A stretch of 64,000 bases of DNA, taken from assembly GCA_022447495.1 (NCBI GenBank), contig JAKVBH010000017.1, forward strand, positions 26,915-90,914. Reading direction: 5' to 3'. Below the pieces are notes generated by a model that did not search any database, had not been told where the DNA came from, and saw nothing but the letters and a program-made list of their open reading frames with translations. Source of the stretch: Marinovum sp. (lineage in GTDB: Bacteria; Pseudomonadota; Alphaproteobacteria; Rhodobacterales; Rhodobacteraceae). Position numbers and translations under genes: made by a program. Of this stretch, positions 53,945 to 62,102 are shown piece after piece; the first letter of the stretch is position 1, and every line of letters starts with the position of its first letter.

Positions 53945-53960
53945 ATGAACGAGCGTTCAT
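53945..53960. promoter_or_regulatory. TetR-type operator upstream of the carboxylase operon
   Basis: ATGAACGAGCGTTCAT is an inverted repeat with 7-bp arms around AG, 13 bases before the carboxyltransferase start. The TGAACG-NN-CGTTCA form is common for TetR-family repressors of acyl-CoA and efflux genes. Binding here would block transcription or initiation. No matching regulator gene is nearby. Confidence 0.55.
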
Positions 53961-53973
53961 AAACGAGATCCCG

Positions 53974-55581
53974 ATGTCTAAATTGCTCAGTCAGATTAGC
54001 CCGCGTTCGGACGCGTTTGGAGCGAATGCCGATGCGATGCTTGCGCAACTGGATCAAGTACGTGCAGCAGCCGAACTGGCCACGGCAGGTGGTAGTGACA
54101 AAGCCCGCGCACGCCATTTGGAGCGTGGCAAGATGCTTCCCAGAGATCGCGTTGCGGATCTTCTCGACCGAGGGTCGCCGTTTCTTGAAGTCGGGCTGTT
54201 TGCGGCGCATGGGCTCTATGCTGGCACTGTGCCAGCAGGAGGCGCAATCGCCGGTGTTGGGCGCGTGCATGGTCGCGATGTGATGGTACTGGCCAATGAC
54301 GCGACGGTCAAAGGTGGGACCTATTTTCCTTTGACAGTCAAAAAGCATCTGCGGGCTCAAGAGATCGCCGCCGAGAACAACCTGCCTTGTGTCTATTTGG
54401 TGGATTCCGGTGGCGCCAACCTGCCCAATCAAGATGAAGTTTTCCCCGACCGCGACCACTTTGGACGCATCTTCTACAACCAAGCGCGGATGTCAGCAGC
54501 GGGTATCCCGCAGATCGCCGTGGTCATGGGATCCTGCACGGCGGGCGGTGCTTATGTGCCAGCCATGTCAGATGAAACCGTGATCGTCCGCGGCCAAGGC
54601 ACCATCTTTCTCGCCGGACCGCCGCTGGTCAAAGCCGCCACGGGCGAAGACGTCACTGCGGAAGAACTGGGTGGTGGGGAGATGCACACCTCCCGCTCCG
54701 GGGTGGCGGATCACCTGGCCGAAAACGATGCCCACGCGCTCCAAATCACCCGCGATATCCTGCGGCATTTGGGCCATCGCCCTCGCGCCAATGTGGACTT
54801 TGCGACGCCCGAAGAGCCCGCCTACGACCCCGCAGAGGTGATGGGCATCATCCCCGCTGATCCGCGCATCCCGTATGATATCCGCGAGGTCATTGCACGA
54901 CTGGTGGATGGCTCGCGGTTTGATGAGTTTAAAGCCCGATTTGGCGAGACGCTGGTCTGTGGCTTTGCCTATGTCTTAGGCTGTCCTGTGGGCATCATCG
55001 CCAACAATGGCGTGCTCTTTAGCGACAGTGCCACCAAAGGTGCGCATTTTGTGGAACTCTGCTCCCAACGCCATATCCCGCTGGTCTTCTTGCAGAACAT
55101 CACTGGGTTCATGGTCGGTCGCGCCGCAGAAGCGGGCGGCATCGCGCGCCACGGCGCCAAGCTGGTGACCGCCGTGTCGACGACGGCCGTGCCAAAAATC
55201 ACGCTGCTCGTGGGCGGCTCCTACGGCGCGGGCAATTACGGCATGGCTGGGCGCGCCTATGGCCCGCGCTTCCTCTGGACCTGGCCCAATTCCCGCATCG
55301 CTGTGATGGGCGGTGAACAAGCCGCCAGCACATTGGCCATCGTCAAACGCGCCGGGATCGAACGCACCGGCGGCACCTGGAGCGACGAAGAAGAAGCCGC
55401 CTTCAAACAGCCCACCATCGACATGTTCGACGAGCAATCCCACCCGCTCTATGCCTCTGCACGGCTCTGGGACGACGGCATCCTCGACCCCCGCAAAACC
55501 CGCGACACCCTCGCGCTCTCCCTCCAAGCCACCCTCAACGCGCCCATCGAAGACACCCGGTTTGGGCTCTTTAGGATGTGA
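53974..55581 (+). CDS. mccB: Acyl-CoA carboxylase carboxyltransferase subunit (methylcrotonyl-CoA type)
   Basis: A 535-residue biotin-dependent carboxyltransferase. The length and motifs ([13 protein letters not shown]-like start region [77 protein letters not shown]) fit methylcrotonyl-CoA carboxylase beta of leucine breakdown. Geranyl-CoA carboxylase is a close relative and cannot be excluded. Isovaleryl-CoA dehydrogenase and HMG-CoA lyase genes are not next to it. A palindromic operator sits just upstream; the ribosome site (GAGATCCCG) is weak. The nuclease gene starts four bases after its stop. Confidence 0.87.
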   Translation: MSKLLSQISPRSDAFGANADAMLAQLDQVRAAAELATAGGSDKARARHLERGKMLPRDRVADLLDRGSPFLEVGLFAAHGLYAGTVPAGGAIAGVGRVHGRDVMVLANDATVKGGTYFPLTVKKHLRAQEIAAENNLPCVYLVDSGGANLPNQDEVFPDRDHFGRIFYNQARMSAAGIPQIAVVMGSCTAGGAYVPAMSDETVIVRGQGTIFLAGPPLVKAATGEDVTAEELGGGEMHTSRSGVADHLAENDAHALQITRDILRHLGHRPRANVDFATPEEPAYDPAEVMGIIPADPRIPYDIREVIARLVDGSRFDEFKARFGETLVCGFAYVLGCPVGIIANNGVLFSDSATKGAHFVELCSQRHIPLVFLQNITGFMVGRAAEAGGIARHGAKLVTAVSTTAVPKITLLVGGSYGAGNYGMAGRAYGPRFLWTWPNSRIAVMGGEQAASTLAIVKRAGIERTGGTWSDEEEAAFKQPTIDMFDEQSHPLYASARLWDDGILDPRKTRDTLALSLQATLNAPIEDTRFGLFRM

Positions 55582-55584
55582 GTG

Positions 55585-56100
55585 ATGAGTAGGGTCGTGA
55601 AATTCCAAAGGCCGAAGGATCGTCGCACCGGTGCTCGTCGTCGAATGCCAAATCGCGACACCAATCCACGATCTAGAGCCGACAAACTCGCCGTGTTGGC
55701 TCTTGGTCTTGCTTTGGCGCCTCTTGTCGGGGATCTGATCACGTCTCTGATCCGACCTAGCCACGACGGGGCCCGCGTTTTGACTGTTGTTGATGGCGAC
55801 ACGGTCCGGATTTATCGCCCCGGCTTTGGTTTTGAAAATGCCCGCTTGTTGGGTTTCGACACCCCTGAACTTAAAGCACGGTGCTTTTCGGAATTCGTCG
55901 ACGCCATTTTAGCCAAACAGTACCTGCGCCGGTTGATTTGGACTTCAAGTTCCATCCAAATTCATGGGCTGCAACGCGACAAGTATGGTCGTCCTTTGGT
56001 GGCCTTGGTCATGGATGGTCGCAAGCTTGCCGACTTGATGGTTGGTGCCGAACGTGCCCGCCCATACTGGGGCGGAATTCGAACGGGATGGTGTGCATGA
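55585..56100 (+). CDS. Membrane-anchored thermonuclease-fold (SNase) protein
   Basis: A 171-residue protein. A basic N-terminal region and one helix (LAVLALGLALAPLVGDLI) precede a staphylococcal nuclease-like domain: VVDGDTVRIYRPG, ARLLGFDTPELKA (Arg and Glu of the active site) and RDKYGRPLVALVMDG (second Arg), so the catalytic set looks complete. It cleaves nucleic acid in the family. It sits between the two carboxylase subunit genes and overlaps mccA (ATGA), a strange place for a nuclease. The first codon could be GTG 55582 or ATG 55585. Confidence 0.8.
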   Translation: MSRVVKFQRPKDRRTGARRRMPNRDTNPRSRADKLAVLALGLALAPLVGDLITSLIRPSHDGARVLTVVDGDTVRIYRPGFGFENARLLGFDTPELKARCFSEFVDAILAKQYLRRLIWTSSSIQIHGLQRDKYGRPLVALVMDGRKLADLMVGAERARPYWGGIRTGWCA

Positions 56101-58028
56101 TCTCCAAACTCCTCATAGCCAACCGCGGCGAGATTGCGTGTCGGGTCATCCGCACTGCGCGCATGTTGGGCGTGCAAACGGTGGCGGTCTATTCCGACGC
56201 GGATGCCACCGCGATGCATGTGCAGATGGCCGACGAGGCTGTGCGCATTGGGTCTGCGGAGGTGGGCGAGAGCTACCTGCGTGGGAAGGTCATCCTGGAG
56301 GCTGCCAAGACCACGGGCGCAGATGCGATCCATCCGGGCTACGGTTTTCTCTCGGAAAATCCCGACTTTGTGGAAGCTGTCGAGGCGGCAGGGCTGACCT
56401 TCGTTGGCCCCTCTGCCAAAGCCATCCGCGCGATGGGGCTCAAGGATCAGGCCAAAGCGCTGATGGAGCGCGCGGGCGTGCCGGTTGTGCCGGGCTATCA
56501 CGGTGCCGATCAGGACGCGGACCTCCTCGCCGATGAAGCCGCCAAAATCGGCTATCCGGTGATGATCAAAGCCCGCGCAGGCGGCGGCGGGAAGGGGATG
56601 CGGCTGGTCGAAGACCCCGCTCAGTTTGCCGATGCATTGGCCAGCGCTCAACGCGAAGGACAGGCGAGCTTTGGCGATGCCGCCGTGCTCATCGAGAAGT
56701 TCATCCAAAACCCGCGCCACATCGAAGTGCAGGTCTTTGGCGATGCCCATGGCAATGTCATCCACCTCGGCGAACGGGATTGCTCACTTCAGCGGCGCCA
56801 CCAAAAGGTCATCGAAGAGGCCCCCGCGCCGGGTATGACCGAAGAGCTCCGCGCGGCCATGGGTGCCGCCGCCGTGGCTGCTGCTAAGGCCGTGGACTAC
56901 CAAGGCGCGGGCACTGTAGAGTTCATCGCCGATGGCTCAGGTCCCCTACGCAGCGATGGCTTTTGGTTCATGGAGATGAACACGCGGCTGCAAGTTGAGC
57001 ACCCCGTGACAGAGGCTATCACAGGCCTCGATCTTGTGGCGTTGCAACTCTCAGTCGCATTGGGCGCACCGCTTCCTCTGACCCAGGACGATGTCAAGCT
57101 CACGGGCCACGCGGTCGAAGCACGGCTCTATGCCGAAGACGCCGGTGCTGGGTTCTTGCCAGCCACTGGAACGCTGTCCCACTTGCGGTTCGGCGGCGAG
57201 TTGCGCGTGGATACTGGGGTTCAATCCGGTGACACGGTCACGCCGTTCTACGATCCGATGATCGCCAAACTCATTGCTCACGGCCCGAATCGTGCGGCGG
57301 CGTTCGCGAAACTCGCGAAAGGGTTGGTCGACACACAAATTGCGGGCTGTGTCACGAACCGCGCCTTTTTGCATGCTTTGGTGAGTGATGCGGATGTTTG
57401 CGCTGGGCGGGTTGATACAGGTCTGATCGCGCGCCGTGGTGAAGCACTTCTGGATGATCCGATTGGATCCCTAGAGGTGACGGCTCTCGCGGCTCTCGCA
57501 CACCTTTGGTCCGAGGCACCGTTGGCCGGATACCGCCACTTTGGCCCGGCACGCCAATCTGTGGCCTTTGAGGGGACAGAGATGATCAGTGTCGAGCGAA
57601 CTGGAACAAGCGCCGCCGTGATCCTTGGGGAAGATCGGATGCTCTTCGAAGAGGTCACTTGTACCGGCCACACGTTGCAAGTCGCCCAGAGCGGACGCAT
57701 GCAAAAGGTTGCGTTCACGCGGGCCAGGGACGGGCTCACATTACATCTTGATGCCCATGATCTGGCCTATGCCTTCAAAGATCCTGCAGCAGGCGTGCGG
57801 GGCGCGGGCGCCGATCGTATCGACACTCCAATGCCCGGTCGGGTTATCGCATGCACTGTGGCGGCTGGCCAACACGTGCAAGAGGGCGACACACTCATGG
57901 TGCTGGAGGCGATGAAGATGGAGCATCCGCTGATCGCCCCGCGCGATGGCACCATTGCCGAGGTTTTGGCCGCAGAAGGTGATCAAGTAGAGCAGGGCGC
58001 GCTGCTTGTTCGCTTGGACGCGCTGTAA
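56097..58028 (+). CDS. mccA: Acyl-CoA carboxylase biotin-containing subunit (methylcrotonyl-CoA type)
   Basis: A 643-residue biotin carboxylase/BCCP subunit. It starts MISKLLIANRGEIACRVIRTA. The ATP-grasp has KARAGGGGKGMRL and IHLGERDCSLQRRHQK, then EMNTRLQVEHPVTE. The biotin domain at the end has the lysine in LEAMKMEHP, Lys607. Size and layout fit MccA. The start at 56097 overlaps the nuclease gene stop (ATGA); the ORF-track start at 55881 is in the nuclease region. It carboxylates biotin for MccB. A transposase remnant follows, where further degradation genes might have been. Confidence 0.9.
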   Translation: MISKLLIANRGEIACRVIRTARMLGVQTVAVYSDADATAMHVQMADEAVRIGSAEVGESYLRGKVILEAAKTTGADAIHPGYGFLSENPDFVEAVEAAGLTFVGPSAKAIRAMGLKDQAKALMERAGVPVVPGYHGADQDADLLADEAAKIGYPVMIKARAGGGGKGMRLVEDPAQFADALASAQREGQASFGDAAVLIEKFIQNPRHIEVQVFGDAHGNVIHLGERDCSLQRRHQKVIEEAPAPGMTEELRAAMGAAAVAAAKAVDYQGAGTVEFIADGSGPLRSDGFWFMEMNTRLQVEHPVTEAITGLDLVALQLSVALGAPLPLTQDDVKLTGHAVEARLYAEDAGAGFLPATGTLSHLRFGGELRVDTGVQSGDTVTPFYDPMIAKLIAHGPNRAAAFAKLAKGLVDTQIAGCVTNRAFLHALVSDADVCAGRVDTGLIARRGEALLDDPIGSLEVTALAALAHLWSEAPLAGYRHFGPARQSVAFEGTEMISVERTGTSAAVILGEDRMLFEEVTCTGHTLQVAQSGRMQKVAFTRARDGLTLHLDAHDLAYAFKDPAAGVRGAGADRIDTPMPGRVIACTVAAGQHVQEGDTLMVLEAMKMEHPLIAPRDGTIAEVLAAEGDQVEQGALLVRLDAL

Positions 58029-58147
58029 GATCGTTCGAGAGCCCTTCGCAAAAACGTCTCGCGAAAAACCGAAGTGGCGCAAGTTCACCTCAACGGACGT
58101 GCTGGATAGCCTCATAGATATATTCATTCGTCCCGGCTCGCTGGAAT

Positions 58148-58457
58148 AAATCTGATTTTACGACGACCGCGCAATTAGCGCCCAGAAAGTTCGGGTTTGG
58201 TTTGGCGCTCTTAGTGCCAATGCGACGTTCACAGAGCCGGGCGGCGCTTGCGAAAACAGATCCTGACAACGCTTTATCGTCTGGTGCGCAACATACTTCT
58301 CAACGGCGAGCTCTTCTACATCTCACCCACCGCACAAATCCTTATTCAGCAATGGCGCATCCATGGCAACACTGTCAGCCCGCACAGCTCGTTGGTATAT
58401 CGCCCACCAATGCCGGAAAGCGTCGCGCCAATCGACCAGAGGCGTAGGATGCCCTAA
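58148..58457 (+). pseudogene. IS3-type transposase (orfB) C-terminal remnant
   Basis: Two frames carry the end of an IS3-family DDE transposase. The first reads VRVWFGALSANATFTEPGGACEN, like the EPGSPWENGY block. The second reads LLNGELFYISPTAQILIQQWR then NTVSPHSSLVYRPPMPE, matching the highly conserved LNGE-FY--EAQ--IE-WR--YNT-RPHSSLGYRPP. Stops and a frameshift separate them, the DD part is missing, and no terminal repeats are visible. It is a decayed insertion. The rest of 58029-58496 holds no gene. Confidence 0.75.
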
Positions 58458-58496
58458 CAATCAAACCGGACCTCAGGATGGGGCAAGCCACATTTC

Positions 58497-59267
58497 CTAG
58501 ATCGATTTGATCGACCCGCCGTCAATGCGAATTTTTGAGCCTGTCACGTAGCTTGCTCGACCAGAAGCGAGGAATGTGACCACATCGGCGAACTCTTCTG
58601 GCTTTCCATAGCGCCCAGTTGGGATGGTGGCGCGCGACTTGATAGCGACTTCTTCCACGCTGCTATTGGTGCGCTTGGCGGCTGCGGCATCAAGTTCGTC
58701 AACGCGGTTTGTATGAACGCGGCCAGGCATTACTACGTTGACAGTTATGCCATCTGCGGCGACTTCGTTGGCAAGCGTTTTTGACCAGCCAACAACAGCG
58801 GAACGAATGCCATTTGAGAGTGCAAGGTTGGGTATTGGTTGCTCAACACCAGAGGATGTGATCGAGATAATCCGCCCCCATCCTCGCGCTTTCATTTCAG
58901 GTAGAAGTTGCTTGTTTAGGTGGAAAAGGTTTGCTGCCATCGCCTCAAAATGTGTGATCCACGCAGCGCGATCAGCTGTCTGGGCTGTGCCCGGAGGTGG
59001 GCCGCCTCCATTGTTGACGATTATGTCGACGCCGCCATTTTTTAGAAGCATGTCAACGACTGCATCAACCTGCGATATGTCGCCAAGGTCAAGTTGTACA
59101 GCGTGGACATTTTCGATGCCGTCAGCCCAAGCATTGATTTTCTCATGGCTGCGTGCAGCGGCAAACACAACAACGCCTTCAGCAGCGAGAGACCGTGCAA
59201 TTGCCATGCCCAAGCCACTGCTCGCACCAAGTACAAGTGCTCGTTTTCCTTTAATTCTTAGGTCCAC
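58497..59267 (-). CDS. SDR family protein with altered catalytic motif
   Basis: A 256-residue SDR. The cofactor motif is LGASSGLGMA, VNNGGG replaces the usual NNAG, and SITSSG holds the Ser. Where classical enzymes have Y-x-x-x-K, this reads LSNGIRS, so Tyr and Lys appear replaced (Ser and Arg). Such LSN...R variants form a known-looking SDR subgroup, so it may be active on another substrate or serve a non-catalytic role. The start is a GTG that shares one base with the dapA-like stop (TAGTG), with AAAGGAG inside the end of that gene. It is the last gene of the left hydantoin operon. Confidence 0.82.
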   Translation of the reverse strand: MDLRIKGKRALVLGASSGLGMAIARSLAAEGVVVFAAARSHEKINAWADGIENVHAVQLDLGDISQVDAVVDMLLKNGGVDIIVNNGGGPPPGTAQTADRAAWITHFEAMAANLFHLNKQLLPEMKARGWGRIISITSSGVEQPIPNLALSNGIRSAVVGWSKTLANEVAADGITVNVVMPGRVHTNRVDELDAAAAKRTNSSVEEVAIKSRATIPTGRYGKPEEFADVVTFLASGRASYVTGSKIRIDGGSIKSI

Positions 59268-60193
59268 TAGTTTAGCTCCTTTAGGCGGTTCTCTTGGCGG
59301 GTTATGAGCCGGTCAACTTCCTGACGGCTTTCCTTTGAGAGCCTGGGCCCAGGTTTGCGCAAAGCGTCGTGAGTGATCACACCGCGTTTGGCGAGGGTGT
59401 ATTTTCGGATCGCCAGTCCCATGCCCGGCTGCTGTTCAAAGCGTGCGAGTGGCAAGTAGGCGTTGAAGATGTCTTGACAGCGCTCGACATCACCGCGTGC
59501 ATAGTGCTCGACCACACCAGTCATCATTTCGGGGTATGCAAATCCTGTCATTGCGCCATCAGCGCCGCGGGCCATTTCTTCCGGTAAGAACAAACCGCCA
59601 TTGCCGCAAAGAATAGAAATGGGGTTTCTGAGCACGCCGTCGCGGCGCAGGTAGCTGATTTTCTCAAGGCCGGGCCAATCTTCGTGCTTGAGGCAAACAC
59701 ATGTTTGCAATGTGTTGGCAATCTGCGCGATTACTTTGGGAGATATCTGAACGCCAGTCGCAAGCGGGAAATCCTGCAATACGAATGGAACGTCGCCGAT
59801 CAACTCTGCGACTTGGGAATAATAGGTGATGATTTGCTCATCGGTGCGCAGGGTTCCAGGTGGAGCGATCATCACGCCTGCAGCGCCTAAATCCATAACC
59901 ATTTTGGTTAGCGTCTCAATTTGCGCGAAACCTGCGGCAGAGACACCGACGACCACTGGCACGCGGCCGGCCACGCGCGCCAGAATCCGTTCCACGACAT
60001 TGCGCGATTCATCGACCGTGAGTTTCGGGGCTTCGCCCATCATACCAAGTACGGTTAGGCCGGTAGCACCGGCCGAAAGGTAGAAATCGACCATGCTGTC
60101 GCAGCTGGCCATGTCGATTTTTCCATCTGGAAAGAATGGCGTCACGGCGATGACAAAGACGCCTGATGCTGCCGCGGCTGTTAGGTGTGTCAT
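59267..60193 (-). CDS. Dihydrodipicolinate synthase/aldolase family protein (DapA-like)
   Basis: A 308-residue TIM-barrel of the DHDPS/NAL family. GLTVLGMMGEAPKLT is the loop near the N-terminus (usual GTTGE), and the Schiff-base Lys is probably in VCLKHEDWPG. The normal YN-P-x-TG loop reads LQDFPLATG, so the usual Tyr is missing, as in some catabolic members. It may act as an aldolase or dehydratase on the keto acid made by the neighbouring genes; the reaction is unknown. AAGGAC precedes the ATG. It sits between the hydantoin racemase and SDR genes in one operon. Confidence 0.83.
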   Translation of the reverse strand: MTHLTAAAASGVFVIAVTPFFPDGKIDMASCDSMVDFYLSAGATGLTVLGMMGEAPKLTVDESRNVVERILARVAGRVPVVVGVSAAGFAQIETLTKMVMDLGAAGVMIAPPGTLRTDEQIITYYSQVAELIGDVPFVLQDFPLATGVQISPKVIAQIANTLQTCVCLKHEDWPGLEKISYLRRDGVLRNPISILCGNGGLFLPEEMARGADGAMTGFAYPEMMTGVVEHYARGDVERCQDIFNAYLPLARFEQQPGMGLAIRKYTLAKRGVITHDALRKPGPRLSKESRQEVDRLITRQENRLKELN

Positions 60194-60203
60194 AGTATTG
60201 TCC

Positions 60204-60863
60204 TTATTGCGTGGCTTGGAGCGCGACGCGGCCTATGGCCATAGCGGTTGTGGCTTGGCAAGGCTCAACAACCGGTACGCCCAGAGACATCTCAAGATCA
60301 CTTCTGAAAGCCGTCATGCCAGCACATCCGAGAATGAGAACGTCTGCAAAGGCCGTGTCACGCAGGTTGATGCCGACGGTTTTCAGGCGCTCAAAAGTTC
60401 GGGTTTTGTCGGTCAGATCTTGCACACCAAGCTCTAGAGGTTGGTCGCCGGCCAGTCTGTCGGCAACCCCCATAGCACCAACATATCGCATGTGCCGAGG
60501 GATGCTTGTCGACAATATCGAGATGATGCCAAATCTTTGACCAAGGGTCATCGCTGTAAGAATTGAAGATTCTGCAATGCCCAGAACTGGCTTATCAGAT
60601 TGCTCACGCAACGCTGCGAGACCTGGGTCGGAATAACAGGCTATGACAAAGGCGCTGGCGGTCTTCTCCAATGCCGCGCAATGGTCCAGCATCGGAGTAA
60701 CCACACCATCAACATCGGCTTGTGTTTCGATGCCTGGCGGACCCTCGATCAGGGTGCGGGCTTCTATCGGGACAGGGGACGCCGAAATCATGGGGGCAAC
60801 TGCCCGAGTGATCCCGTCGGTAACGTGTTGGCTGCTGTTGGGATTGACGACGTAGATTGTCAC
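60204..60863 (-). CDS. hyuE: Hydantoin racemase/AroM-like Asp-Glu racemase family
   Basis: A 219-residue protein of the hydantoin racemase group. It opens TIYVVNPNSSQHVTDGI, and both catalytic cysteines are present: IACYSDPGL and LILGCAGMT. It probably interconverts the hydantoin enantiomers for the hydantoinase encoded beyond the GntR gene. It starts with GTG. Its first bases overlap the end of an unknown upstream ORF (GTGA), which could be chance. It shares an operon with the DapA-like and SDR genes. Confidence 0.83.
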   Translation of the reverse strand: MTIYVVNPNSSQHVTDGITRAVAPMISASPVPIEARTLIEGPPGIETQADVDGVVTPMLDHCAALEKTASAFVIACYSDPGLAALREQSDKPVLGIAESSILTAMTLGQRFGIISILSTSIPRHMRYVGAMGVADRLAGDQPLELGVQDLTDKTRTFERLKTVGINLRDTAFADVLILGCAGMTAFRSDLEMSLGVPVVEPCQATTAMAIGRVALQATQ

Positions 60864-61231
60864 GCGGGTGCGCCTTCAACACACTGCAGACTTGCGGGGA
60901 GAACCATATGATCTTTCGGCGTATCCATGGTTTGTATCTTATTTGTTATGCAGCGAAGGCTTTTGTGTTCCTGAGCTGGCCTTGTTCCAACTGTGTGCAA
61001 CACCACTCCAGCACCGATCATCACGTGACTGCTCTTTTTAGTTTCGGCAGACAGATCAAACGTGCTGCGCCATGTTTGGCTGGAAGCGGTCACCTCGGTC
61101 GGCATTGATGCTACATTGAGCCCGGAACCACCCTCACAAAAGACCATCGCGGCTGCAAAACGGGGCTCATATTGGCGCCGACTCGTATTACGGCCGTCAG
61201 CAACGGGTCGCTGGCTAGGGTTGCGTGTCAT
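60860..61231 (-). CDS. Hypothetical ORF overlapping hyuE, weakly supported
   Basis: A 123-codon ORF whose stop overlaps the hyuE GTG in a 4-base GTGA arrangement, as in coupled genes. The product has no recognised domain (middle: AAMVFCEGGSGLN; end: LPASLQCVEGAPA). No good ribosome site precedes the ATG at 61231, and a GTATAC motif lies 37 bases upstream of it. It may instead be untranslated leader. The gap between hyuE and gntR holds nothing else I can support. Confidence 0.25.
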   Translation of the reverse strand: MTRNPSQRPVADGRNTSRRQYEPRFAAAMVFCEGGSGLNVASMPTEVTASSQTWRSTFDLSAETKKSSHVMIGAGVVLHTVGTRPAQEHKSLRCITNKIQTMDTPKDHMVLPASLQCVEGAPA

Positions 61232-61267
61232 GGGAAGGATCCGGGAATCACTATTAGCATACGAACG

Positions 61268-61273
61268 GTATAC
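61268..61273. promoter_or_regulatory. GTATAC motif upstream of the hyuE operon
   Basis: CGGTATACACAATGTATGG contains a GTATAC hexamer like the two upstream of the dihydropyrimidinase gene. It lies between the gntR stop and the hyuE operon and may be a GntR/FCD binding site. Confidence 0.4.
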
Positions 61274-61336
61274 ACAATGTATGGCGTGTCAACGCTCGGC
61301 GTGGGTTTTTTGATTGGGTCCAAATTTAATCTTCTC

Positions 61337-61984
61337 TCAAAATGGATGATGAATGTGAGAAATGATCGCTTCGCGTACTTTGCTAAGGTGCGCTTTCATT
61401 GCAGTTGACGCGTGTTCTGGCGACTTGGCCATCACCGCATCAATGATTGCGAGGTGTTCATGGCATCCTGGTTCAAAGCGATCCGGCAGCGAGCCCTGAT
61501 CATACATCATCGTTTTGATTTTCATCCCTTCAATCAAGTCTGAAAGCAAATTCGACCCCGCCATTTGTGCGATTGTTAAATGCAGTTGCATATCAAGGCT
61601 GGAATGTTGCGCTGCGCTCGGGCGCGGCCCATCCAAAAAGGCAGAAACCTGTCGTCTTAAATTGGCTAAATCAACTGTAGAGGAATTTGAAATAGCAGCC
61701 TTTCTTGCTGCCTCACACTCAAGTAGGCTGCGTACATGAAGGATTTCCATAATCTCTGCCAAGGACACACTGTTTACGACTGGCGTGCCCCCGGCTGAGC
61801 GCTTGGCAAGTCCTTCGCTGATCAGCTGACCGATGGCTTCTCTGACCGGTGTTCGTGACACACCGAGCCGATCAGCGAAACTCTTCTCAGGCAGGGACGC
61901 ACCCGGTTCGAGTGTGCCGTCGAGTATCATCGCTTTCATCCGGTTGAATGTTGAAGTGCCTAGCGTTTGCAGCGTTTCGGTCAT
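61337..61984 (-). CDS. GntR/FCD family transcriptional regulator
   Basis: A 215-residue regulator. The winged helix (about 10-75) shows LEPGASLPEKSFADRLGVSRTPVREAIGQLISEGL, the GntR hallmark. The FCD ligand domain has the metal-ligand pattern Asp-x-x-x-His (DMQLHLTI) and later His residues (CHEHLAII; AHLSKV), typical of members binding organic acids. CAGGAGCC precedes ATG 61984. It sits between the dihydropyrimidinase gene (divergent) and the hyuE operon. GTATAC motifs in both regulatory regions suggest it represses both sides. Confidence 0.88.
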   Translation of the reverse strand: MTETLQTLGTSTFNRMKAMILDGTLEPGASLPEKSFADRLGVSRTPVREAIGQLISEGLAKRSAGGTPVVNSVSLAEIMEILHVRSLLECEAARKAAISNSSTVDLANLRRQVSAFLDGPRPSAAQHSSLDMQLHLTIAQMAGSNLLSDLIEGMKIKTMMYDQGSLPDRFEPGCHEHLAIIDAVMAKSPEHASTAMKAHLSKVREAIISHIHHPF

Positions 61985-62049
61985 GTCGGCTCCTGCTGGT
62001 CGCAGCAAAATTTGAGATCTGTCCCATATATCGTAGTCAAAGGCCTACG

Positions 62050-62075
62050 TTATGGTATACGTTAAGTATACTAAA
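62050..62075. promoter_or_regulatory. Tandem GTATAC operator upstream of dihydropyrimidinase
   Basis: TTATGGTATACGTTAA and TTAAGTATACTAAA overlap, with GTATAC centres 11 bp apart, one helical turn. They lie 28-53 bases before the dihydropyrimidinase ATG, where a GntR-FCD dimer pair would block transcription. The 62052 ATG of the longer ORF falls inside it, so 62103 is the better start. Confidence 0.6.
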
Positions 62076-62102
62076 ATCTATAGGCATGGGGCCGGAGTTG
62101 CT

